Shown: piece by piece, positions 6,282 to 11,936 of the stretch
Layout of the letters: each line of letters starts with the position of its first letter
How positions within the stretch are numbered: the stretch's first letter is position 1
Assembly: GCA_050050615.1 (NCBI GenBank)
Contig: JASFTV010000084.1
Span: 1-11,936, forward strand
DNA from: JASFTV01 sp050050615
Lineage (GTDB): Bacteria > Desulfobacterota > DSM-4660 > Desulfatiglandales > HGW-15
Direction of reading: 5' to 3'
Length of the DNA stretch: 11,936 nt
Made by a program: the position numbers and the translations under genes
Notes under the pieces: model-generated
The model's input: only the letters and a program-made list of their open reading frames with translations
The model's database searches: none
What the model was told of the DNA's origin: nothing

Positions 6282-7643
6282 TCATGGCAGGGACGGAAGC
6301 CTTCCACCCAGGTGGTGCTCGAGGTCTGCGATACTATGACTGAGCGCCTTCTGTGCTTCAAGATATTCCAGTTGGCTCTCCAAAAGACCTTTTTGCATCT
6401 CCAAAAGGTATAGTCGGTTGAGCTGCATGGCACCGACCCACTGCTCCGCATAATCCAGGGCTCTATGGCGAAGGGGAATGACCCTTTCCTTCAGGATCTG
6501 GACTCTTTTCTGATGGAGGCGTACGCGATCCAGATCATGACCAATCTCTTCCCGAATCTCGCCCTCCAGAGCCTGACGCCTTTTTTTGGCTCTGCGCACC
6601 ATGAACTCCGCCTTGGCGATCTGGGCTTGATTTTGATCGAAAATGGGTAACTGGATGTCAATCCCTGGCCCGAGAACCTTATCTCCGTCCACTTCCCTTT
6701 CATAGGAGGCCCCCAGGTCTACTTCCCTCAGGACCATGGTTCTTTCCAACTTCAAGCTCCTTCGAGCCTCCATGATTTTCAATTGGGCGATCTGAATATC
6801 CAGACGATGTTGCAGGGCATGCTCTATGGCCTGCTCTTTTTCGGGTATCGCGCGAATATCATACGGCCCTTCATCTGATAGCTGGTACCCTGTTTGATCT
6901 GTCCTGAGACCCATCATTCGATCGAGGTGGCCCTTTGCCATGGAAAGCGCGCTCCTGATGCGGTGAACCGCCATCTCCGTCTCAGCTTCCATAACCTCGG
7001 CGAGATATACGTCCATAGCGGTCATAAAACCGAATTCCCGTCGCTTTTTAACCTCATCACAGATCTCTTTGAATTTCTTAAGGAGAGTTGCTGTCTCCCT
7101 CTGAGTGAGGCCTAGGAAGTGCACCGAATCATAAGCTTGCTTGGCATCCCTGACCGTGTCCAGCACCGCCTGCGCCACCTCCCTCATCGTAGTCTCCAGT
7201 TGCGCTTCAGCCACTTTTTTGCGAAAGGGCACCTGCCAGAAATCAGAGATAGAGAAAAAGCCTTCAATTTCTACGTTGGTCCCGTGGCCGTGAAAAGGGA
7301 ATCGAAACAGCGCCCCAAGACTTGGGTTGTGGAAAAGTCCTGCCTGAATCAGATCCGATTTTGAAATTCCGATCTCTTCAAAGGCGCTTTGCAGTTCGCG
7401 GTTGTTCATCAAGGCGATGCGAAGCGCTTCCTGGCGGGTCAATCTGTCTTCCAAAAGCCGCTTCACCTCCTGCCGGATGGTCGCCTCGTCTTTTTGCGAC
7501 TGTTCCCAGATAATTTCTTGCTCTGTGCGATCGAGCACATCCTTTTTCAACCGATCCCATTCTTCGTTGGTTTGCACGGAAGCACAGGCCGATCCCAGGA
7601 TCGTCATCCCTAAGATTCCCGCCAAGATCCTTAAAGACCTCAT
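6282..7643 (-). CDS. TolC/CusC-family outer-membrane efflux lipoprotein
   Basis: The 453-residue protein is an outer-membrane factor of the OEP/TolC family. A hydrophobic signal (residues 1-19) ends in LGSAC, so C20 is the probable lipidated cysteine, although Gly at -3 is not the ideal lipobox residue. It then shows the two OEP repeats. The first has LTRQEALRIALMNNRELQ (68-85) and AGLFHNPSLG (101-110). The second has the LDIQIAQLK segment (281-289) and GPGIDIQLPIFDQNQAQIAKAE, here at 326-347, a family hallmark. Long helices with coiled-coil character fill the intervening parts, as expected for the periplasmic tunnel. These proteins trimerise and give pumps an exit across the outer membrane. 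The gene overlaps the upstream oxidase by ATGA (7640-7643), with GGGGAGG before its ATG, so the two are translationally coupled. No RND pump or adaptor gene is present in the window, so its partner is unknown or outside. It is the last gene of the cluster. Confidence 0.88.
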   Translation of the reverse strand: MRSLRILAGILGMTILGSACASVQTNEEWDRLKKDVLDRTEQEIIWEQSQKDEATIRQEVKRLLEDRLTRQEALRIALMNNRELQSAFEEIGISKSDLIQAGLFHNPSLGALFRFPFHGHGTNVEIEGFFSISDFWQVPFRKKVAEAQLETTMREVAQAVLDTVRDAKQAYDSVHFLGLTQRETATLLKKFKEICDEVKKRREFGFMTAMDVYLAEVMEAETEMAVHRIRSALSMAKGHLDRMMGLRTDQTGYQLSDEGPYDIRAIPEKEQAIEHALQHRLDIQIAQLKIMEARRSLKLERTMVLREVDLGASYEREVDGDKVLGPGIDIQLPIFDQNQAQIAKAEFMVRRAKKRRQALEGEIREEIGHDLDRVRLHQKRVQILKERVIPLRHRALDYAEQWVGAMQLNRLYLLEMQKGLLESQLEYLEAQKALSHSIADLEHHLGGRLPSLP

Positions 7644-8908
7644 TGCGAACCTCCCCTTCCTGCATGATGACCCTTACCCTCAGGAATGACGTTGAGGAAG
7701 GTAAACATGCCGCCATGGGGCATGAGGCCCATGGGGATGTCTGCGTGGGCATTAATGATGTGGTGGAGTTTGTGGCAGTGGATGCGCCAGACGCCAGGGT
7801 TGGAGGCGACAAACGCCACATCCCGCGTGGTTCCTGGAGGGACATTGATCGTGTTTCCCGGCCATTGAGCCGATTCCGGTATGGGACCGCCTTCCGTCCC
7901 CACAACCTTCCAGGTGTGCCCATGGAGGTGAATAGGGTGGCTGTGCATAGTCAGATTTCCGAACCGCAAACGAACCCGATCTCTCTCATGAACAGCGATG
8001 ACCTCGATATCAGGGGCCACCTTGCCGTTGAAGGTAAACCAGTTGAAATCCATGGTGACCAGGTTGGGCCGGTCATTTCCCGGCTCAAAGGCAAAGGCTT
8101 GAAGCATGATAGCGACATCCTTCTGAATTTTCTTTTTGTATTGTTTTGGGTGAATCACAAAAAAACCGCCCATCCCCATCCCGTCTTGCTTCATCATATT
8201 GAAACCTGTGTGATACATGAATGTTCCCACCTGGTGCAGGGTGAACTCATAGACAAAGCTCTCACCAGGGAGTACAGGCTTTTGTGTCACACCGCCTGCG
8301 CCGTCCATATCATTAGGCACTTCCAGACCGTGCCAGTGGATGCTTGTCGGCTCCGGAAGCTCGTTTTTCAAAACAATGCGCACCCTGTCCCCCACTGTCG
8401 CTTCGATGGTCGGGCCCGGCACATGCCCGTTGTATCCCCAGAGCTTGACCTCCTTCGGCTGGTTCATGTGGTGCATTCCTGCGGCAAAACGATAGGCGGG
8501 CTTGATAATCGAATCGTCAGGCATTCGACCCTCGGTCAAAAAACGTCTCACCGGCTGGGCGATCAGATTGAAAACCTTGACCTGTCCATCCATTTCATAG
8601 CCCAATGGCGGCACATTGAGGGTATGCACCTGCCCCATCTGTCTTCCCATAAACGGGGGCGGTGGCGATATAGGGATTTTGGGATCCGCCCAGGCTATCG
8701 GCAAATAGGGCATGTCTTTATGCGCCATGCCCTTGTATGCCCTGGGGGCTCCCATTTCAGCCACGGGCTGTTTGCCATGATCCTGTTGTGTCGCTTCCTT
8801 CTTGGGAGCCATATGCTCATGCTGGGCCCTAGAAAGCCCCATGAGAAATATGAAGAGCATACAGGTCAGGAACAGTACCCGGAAGCTCGCATTTTGCTCT
8901 GCTTTCAT
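7640..8908 (-). CDS. divergent exported multicopper oxidase-like protein with altered copper ligands
   Basis: The 422-residue protein has a Sec-type signal (residues 1-28, cleavage probably after SRA), a His/Met-rich N-terminal stretch (29-68) and cupredoxin domains. Copper motifs are HWHG (191-194), YHTG (232-235), HPIHLHGH (324-331) and HCHKLHH (377-383). In the family, the second motif is normally HxH, supplying two type-3 ligands; here the second His is Gly (G235). The type-1 Cys is C378 and its His is H383; five residues further, where Met or Leu normally sits as axial ligand, is H388, then DIPM. These changes predict an incomplete or altered trinuclear centre, so oxygen reduction is in doubt; copper binding or transfer is an alternative. 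The start is set by AGGAGG (8916-8921) seven bases from ATG. It lies after the PepSY-like gene (63-base gap) and overlaps the outer-membrane gene. The C-terminus is Gly/His-rich. Confidence 0.88.
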   Translation of the reverse strand: MKAEQNASFRVLFLTCMLFIFLMGLSRAQHEHMAPKKEATQQDHGKQPVAEMGAPRAYKGMAHKDMPYLPIAWADPKIPISPPPPFMGRQMGQVHTLNVPPLGYEMDGQVKVFNLIAQPVRRFLTEGRMPDDSIIKPAYRFAAGMHHMNQPKEVKLWGYNGHVPGPTIEATVGDRVRIVLKNELPEPTSIHWHGLEVPNDMDGAGGVTQKPVLPGESFVYEFTLHQVGTFMYHTGFNMMKQDGMGMGGFFVIHPKQYKKKIQKDVAIMLQAFAFEPGNDRPNLVTMDFNWFTFNGKVAPDIEVIAVHERDRVRLRFGNLTMHSHPIHLHGHTWKVVGTEGGPIPESAQWPGNTINVPPGTTRDVAFVASNPGVWRIHCHKLHHIINAHADIPMGLMPHGGMFTFLNVIPEGKGHHAGRGGSQ

Positions 8909-8971
8909 AAATCGGCCTCCTAAGCTCTAGTTGAAATCGCATATTTTGAGCAGGGAGCTAACCTGGCTTTT

Positions 8972-9289
8972 TCAGGAACGGGCGCGGATCTTGAAAAATA
9001 TCAAGCTTCCCGAGAGCGCCATAGCGACCAGGCCCACTCCGAGCAAAATCCGGTACAACGTTCCACTGCCACCACCTCCATGGTGAATGAACTCCAGAGT
9101 TTGATCCCAGAGCGCTTCTCCCTCTCCGTTGCGCTCATGGAGGGCTACAGATTCTGTTTGGGCATGGGTGTGAGGAATGCTCAAGTTGGAGAGAGAGATC
9201 AGCAAACCGCTTCCCGCCTGAAGGATGATAAACAGCGAGAGGGTTATTCCGATCCGCCGATGCCATTTTCGGAGCTGGGCTTCTTTCAT
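8972..9289 (-). CDS. small PepSY-associated-type membrane protein with possible heme-ligand histidines
   Basis: The 105-residue protein has two transmembrane helices (about 13-35 and 79-100) around a hydrophilic loop that would face the periplasm. Its opening, KWHRRIGITLSLFIILQAGSG (residues 8-28, split here for length as KWHRRIGITLSLF then IILQAGSG), is typical of PepSY_TM/PepSY-associated proteins, which begin with a WHRxxG motif. H10 and the HH pair at 69-70 sit near the membrane edges, where related proteins can carry b-type heme ligands, but heme binding is inference. The full PepSY_TM family is about 400 residues, so this is a reduced version holding only the first and last helices. GAGG at 9297-9300 supports the ATG. 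Being placed between two multicopper oxidases suggests a role as membrane anchor or electron relay for the periplasmic oxidases. Confidence 0.65.
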   Translation of the reverse strand: MKEAQLRKWHRRIGITLSLFIILQAGSGLLISLSNLSIPHTHAQTESVALHERNGEGEALWDQTLEFIHHGGGGSGTLYRILLGVGLVAMALSGSLIFFKIRARS

Positions 9290-9468
9290 TGTTTTACCTC
9301 TTCTTCAGGATGAAACATTTTGTATTCATCCACTGCAAATGGGTGATGTATGGCATCGAACCCGTTGGCGAAGCTACAATATCTCGTGACCTCGTGAAAA
9401 ACACCGCAGGAAGTGAGAACTTAGGGGATTTTTTCTATGCAGCAAATTTGCCCTGTAACGAAACGCAC
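9286..9468 (-). pseudogene. possible small Cys/His-rich ORF interrupted by an in-frame TAA
   Basis: The gap between the canonical oxidase and the PepSY-like gene holds an open frame that starts at GTG (9468), reads 15 codons (with CC at 9-10), meets TAA (9423-9421), and then continues for 44 sense codons to a TGA that overlaps the next ATG as ATGA (9286-9289). The post-stop part contains two Cys, several His and an acidic end (SCGVFHEVTRYC, AIHHPFAVDEYKM, FHPEEEVK), which looks like real coding sequence and resembles no family I can name. An AAAGGG four bases before GTG could be a ribosome binding site. Options: a gene broken by one nonsense change, a sequencing error, or chance. If not coding, the stretch 9290-9486 is an untranslated spacer. 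Confidence 0.3.
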
Positions 9469-9486
9469 CCAACCCTTTATTCAGCT

Positions 9487-10920
9487 CTATGATCTGACAA
9501 TGACCACATTCGCCATCCCGGCCATCATGTGGTACAGGTTATGGCAGTGGTGGAACCATTGCCCTGGATTATCCGCAACAAATTCAATCTCCATGCCTTC
9601 CATGGAATTCACGATGATCGTATCCTTCAGGATCCATTTTTCCGGTGCCAGATAAGGATTGACCAGTCTGAAGAAATGGCCGTGGAGGTGCATCGGATGG
9701 GGCATCATGCTGTGGTTCCAATAGCGGATCCTGATGCGGTCTCCCTCTTGAACAAATAGCGGCTCAGCATCAGGATAGACCTCCCCGTTGATGGTCCAAT
9801 ATGGGGAGTGCATGCCGCCGCTCAGAGCTTGCGGAAAGTACCTATCGATATGCGCTGAGGGCGCCACTTCCGTAGGCGTAAGGGCTTGCATGTCCCAATA
9901 GGAGACAAAACGCAGTCCGCGGCGAAATATCGGCTCAGCAGGCTCTTTATTTTGAACTCCCTTATATTTGATGGGAATACGAAGCATTCCCTCCCCGAAA
10001 CCTTGTTCCCTGGCCGATAAAAGCCAGTACCCGGGTTTGTTCGCTGCAAACTCCACCTCGTAACGTTCGCCCATGCCGATACGAAGCACATCCGCCTCCA
10101 TAGGCTTTACCGGTCTGCCGTCTGCATGGGTAATCGTCAATGAATGCCCTGCCATTCGAAGGTCATAGATGGTGGTTGAGGAAGCATTGATCAGTCTCAA
10201 TTTTACCCTTTCACCCGTGGCGACCCTTAGAGGTTTAATTTCAGGATAGATCCTGCCGTTCACAGCATAGCCATCATAGATTGGTTCAAGAAGAGGATCA
10301 CCAGGACGCGTGGAGCCTCTTCTTCTCATCATCCCATGACGCATCATGCCCATGGAAGGCCGACGTCTCGTTCTGGCTGTGCCACCTTCGTCTCTCATCA
10401 CCCAGTCTTCCAGTATGAGGGTGTAGTCCCGATCATAGGATCTGCTCTCATGTGACGGCTCAATAACCAAGGCGCCGTAAAGGCCCTGATCAAGCTGGTA
10501 CCCCGCATGGGAATGATAAACATAGGTTCCTGCCGGCCTTGCCTCAAATTCATACACAAAGGTCTCTCCCGGTGTCACGCCTTCCTGGGTGACACCGGGA
10601 ACACCGTCCATGGGATTGGGCACTGGGACACCGTGCCAGTGGATGCTCGTCTCTTCAGGCAAATAGTTTCTAAGGAGGGCCCTGATCATCTCTCCTTCCT
10701 TGACCCGGATCTCCGGCCCGGGAACTTGACCGTTATATGTCCACGCCCAGAAGTCTGGTCCAGTTCCGAGATTCACTTTGGCTCGCGAGGCGGACAACCG
10801 AAACTCTCTGACTTTGGCTTTCGTCTTTGCATGCGAGAACGGACTCAGCCATATCGGAAGGCTGAAGGCGGCGGCCGCACCCAGGGTCGTGCTCAAGAAT
10901 GTTCTCCTATCGATCTTCAT
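9487..10920 (-). CDS. Tat-exported multicopper oxidase (CueO/CopA-type)
   Basis: The 477-residue protein is a complete three-domain multicopper oxidase. It begins with a twin-arginine signal (DRRTFLS at residues 4-10, hydrophobic stretch 11-28), so it is exported folded, with copper, to the periplasm. All four copper-binding motifs are intact: HWHG (94-97), YHSH (135-138), HPMHLHGH (408-415) and HCHNLYHMMAGM (458-469). C459 and H464 with H408 form the type-1 site, and M469 is the axial ligand. Residues 186-203 carry a Met/Arg-rich insertion (RPSMGMMRHGMMRRRGS), which recalls the Met-rich Cu(I)-binding segments of CueO. The expected reaction is oxidation of Cu(I) to less toxic Cu(II), or of another metal or phenol, coupled to reduction of oxygen to water. 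It sits 32 bases after the SHOCT gene in the same direction and is probably co-transcribed with it. The specific substrate is not proven. Confidence 0.93.
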   Translation of the reverse strand: MKIDRRTFLSTTLGAAAAFSLPIWLSPFSHAKTKAKVREFRLSASRAKVNLGTGPDFWAWTYNGQVPGPEIRVKEGEMIRALLRNYLPEETSIHWHGVPVPNPMDGVPGVTQEGVTPGETFVYEFEARPAGTYVYHSHAGYQLDQGLYGALVIEPSHESRSYDRDYTLILEDWVMRDEGGTARTRRRPSMGMMRHGMMRRRGSTRPGDPLLEPIYDGYAVNGRIYPEIKPLRVATGERVKLRLINASSTTIYDLRMAGHSLTITHADGRPVKPMEADVLRIGMGERYEVEFAANKPGYWLLSAREQGFGEGMLRIPIKYKGVQNKEPAEPIFRRGLRFVSYWDMQALTPTEVAPSAHIDRYFPQALSGGMHSPYWTINGEVYPDAEPLFVQEGDRIRIRYWNHSMMPHPMHLHGHFFRLVNPYLAPEKWILKDTIIVNSMEGMEIEFVADNPGQWFHHCHNLYHMMAGMANVVIVRS

Positions 10921-10952
10921 GCTTACCTCTTCTCCGATGCTCCCTCACGGGA

Positions 10953-11240
10953 TCAGGCCAGCAGATCTCTCTTTCTCTCTTCAAATTCCTGCTTGTCGAT
11001 CTCGCCGCGAGCATACCTCTTCTTGAGTATCTCCAGCGCTGAATCGTCACCACGGGTCGTATGCTGGCCGACACCGCGAGCCGATATGATCAACCAGCGG
11101 ATGAGAAAGACGATTCCTACAATCACAGCGATCCAGAATGCGAGCATAATGATGTGCCCCAGCCATGACGTGCCATATCCCCATCCCATCATGCCTCCAT
11201 GGCCCCAATCATAGCCTCGCCACTGGGTCAATATATCCAT
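10953..11240 (-). CDS. SHOCT-domain membrane protein
   Basis: The 95-residue protein has an N-terminal Trp/Gly/Met-rich segment (residues 7-26, including GHGGMMGWGYG), one transmembrane helix (about 27-52), and a C-terminal SHOCT domain (about 66-94). The SHOCT pattern is clear: ALEILKKRYARGEIDKQEF then EERKRDL. SHOCT is a short oligomerisation or interaction motif found at the ends of many small membrane proteins. Such small Gly/Met-rich SHOCT proteins often neighbour copper and multicopper-oxidase genes, so a role in the copper system is plausible, but the molecular activity is unknown. AAAGGAGG just before ATG is a very strong ribosome binding site. The next gene, the canonical oxidase, starts 32 bases downstream. 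Confidence 0.85.
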   Translation of the reverse strand: MDILTQWRGYDWGHGGMMGWGYGTSWLGHIIMLAFWIAVIVGIVFLIRWLIISARGVGQHTTRGDDSALEILKKRYARGEIDKQEFEERKRDLLA

Positions 11241-11256
11241 CGTTTACCTCCTTTCA

Positions 11257-11299
11257 GAAAAGGGCACACCCGCCACCAACGAATCCCGGGGGGTGCCCT
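11257..11299 (-). terminator. terminator or attenuator between the Met-rich gene and the SHOCT gene
   Basis: Read on the minus strand, AGGGCAC (11299-11293) pairs with GTGCCCT (11267-11261), with three further G-C pairs inside past a bulged base, and TTTTC follows (11260-11256). It lies just after the Met-rich gene and before the SHOCT ribosome binding site. With a large loop and four T it is probably partial, letting some transcription through. A second small repeat, CTAATAC/GTATTAG (11305-11330), overlaps the stop codon of the Met-rich gene. Confidence 0.45.
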
Positions 11300-11326
11300 C
11301 CAATCTAATACAAACGCATTTAAGTA

Positions 11327-11911
11327 TTAGTATATTGACCGCATCCAGCCTGTATTTTTGTCGACTGCCAATTTGTCCACCAGCGAACCCTCCTTCGTGA
11401 CTATCTCGGCCTCAAATACCGGCCCCTTGTCCTCAATTTTTCCCACCTTGAGATTGGGGTTTCTTGTGGATTTCAGGTAATCCTCAAGAATCGCTTGCGC
11501 ATCCTTTTCTTCGAGTGGTCGTGGAGGTTGCTGGTATTGAGATCCATACCCGGAGCCAGGTCCCCTCATCCCAGGGCCCATGCCGTAGCCAGGATGCATC
11601 ATTCCAGGGCCCATCATGCCTGGCCCCATGCCATAACCAGGGCCCCTCATGCCTGGACCCATGCCCCTCCCATGGTGCATCATTCCAGGGCCCATCATGC
11701 CTGGTCCCATGCCGTAGCCTCTCTCAGGACCCACATAGCTCCCGCAGTAGGGGCAGTAGTTCCATTCTCCCTCTGGCGGTGGACCATATCCTGGACCCCA
11801 GCCCCGACCGTGACCCATCATTCCGGGTCCCATCTGGGCATGACCTTGAGCTGAAAAATAGCCAAGCACCATGACGATAGCCAAAGCGATTGCAATCGTC
11901 GTTTTTTTCAT
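11327..11911 (-). CDS. exported Met/Gly/Pro-rich copper-cluster protein with CPYC pair and PepSY-like C-terminus
   Basis: The 194-residue protein has a Sec signal (residues 1-25, cleavage after GHA). The centre (26-122) is dominated by Met, Gly and Pro in units such as MGPGMMGPGMMH and YGMGPGMRGPG. It is interrupted by one cysteine pair, NYCPYCGSYVGP (C53, C56), like half a zinc ribbon or a redox pair. The C-terminus (about 133-194), from LEEKDAQAILEDYL to the strand GPVFEAEIVTKEG and VDKNTGWM, looks like a PepSY-type domain. Dense methionine repeats are typical of periplasmic proteins that bind Cu(I) through thioethers; here I infer copper capture or delivery to the oxidases downstream. Two 38-base DNA copies (11595-11632 and 11676-11713) differ at one base, so the repeats arose by recent duplication. 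AAAGGAGG precedes ATG 11911. The promoter is outside the window. Confidence 0.8.
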   Translation of the reverse strand: MKKTTIAIALAIVMVLGYFSAQGHAQMGPGMMGHGRGWGPGYGPPPEGEWNYCPYCGSYVGPERGYGMGPGMMGPGMMHHGRGMGPGMRGPGYGMGPGMMGPGMMHPGYGMGPGMRGPGSGYGSQYQQPPRPLEEKDAQAILEDYLKSTRNPNLKVGKIEDKGPVFEAEIVTKEGSLVDKLAVDKNTGWMRSIY

Positions 11912-11936
11912 GTCTCCCTCCTTTCCAAAAAGGTCT

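Noticed and set aside
7643..8923. A 426-codon open frame on the plus strand
   Set aside because: It mirrors the minus-strand multicopper oxidase almost exactly. The minus frame has a signal peptide, copper motifs and a good ribosome binding site, while the plus frame resembles no family.
10507..11214. A 235-codon plus-strand frame crossing the oxidase, SHOCT gene and their gap
   Set aside because: It is antisense to two well-supported genes and has no recognisable domain.
11560..11720. Direct repeats resembling a CRISPR array
   Set aside because: The repeats are codons of the Met/Gly/Pro-rich protein, with no unique spacers of constant length and no cas genes.

Overview
The window is Gram-negative bacterial DNA. 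Evidence for this is a Tat-exported periplasmic oxidase, a TolC-type outer-membrane lipoprotein and strong AGGAGG-type ribosome binding sites. The mix of a membrane Ser/Thr kinase with a formylglycine-enzyme-like domain, an RseC-YHS fusion and a Met-rich copper locus would fit a Desulfobacterota or Nitrospirota-like lineage, but this is inference; no rRNA or marker gene is present to settle it.

Left part (1-4315): loosely spaced, apparently unrelated single genes. They are a small ABM-type alpha/beta-barrel protein (221-538, +) with its own terminator, an RseC-like membrane protein fused to a YHS metal-binding domain (815-1432, -), a long non-coding stretch holding a dense array of near-perfect hairpins (1578-1792), an NCS2-family permease with altered binding-site positions (2048-3349, +), a large nested inverted repeat (3377-3494), and a SnoaL/NTF2-like protein (3570-3995, +). 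Two terminator-like hairpins then isolate the next gene.

Middle (4316-6190, +): a transmembrane Ser/Thr protein kinase with a C-terminal FGE-sulfatase/SUMF1-type domain. The whole protein has no cysteine, so the FGE-like domain cannot be a copper-dependent formylglycine-generating enzyme.

Right part (6282-11911, all on the minus strand, read right to left): a copper-handling gene cluster. Order of transcription: exported Met/Gly/Pro-rich protein with a CPYC pair and a PepSY-like C-terminus; SHOCT-domain membrane protein; canonical Tat-exported multicopper oxidase; a possible broken small Cys/His-rich ORF; small PepSY_TM-like membrane protein; a second, divergent Sec-exported multicopper oxidase; TolC/CusC-like outer-membrane lipoprotein. 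The last two genes overlap by ATGA. A terminator-like hairpin after the first gene suggests it is made in excess over the rest. The picture is periplasmic Cu(I) capture and oxidation plus an outer-membrane exit, but no RND pump (CusA/CusB) is in the window. The second oxidase lacks one trinuclear-centre histidine and has His at the expected axial Met position, so it may not be a standard oxidase.

The most unusual items are the hairpin array at 1578-1792, the two-oxidase copper cluster with its ligand-altered member, the RseC-YHS fusion, and the cysteine-free kinase/FGE fusion.
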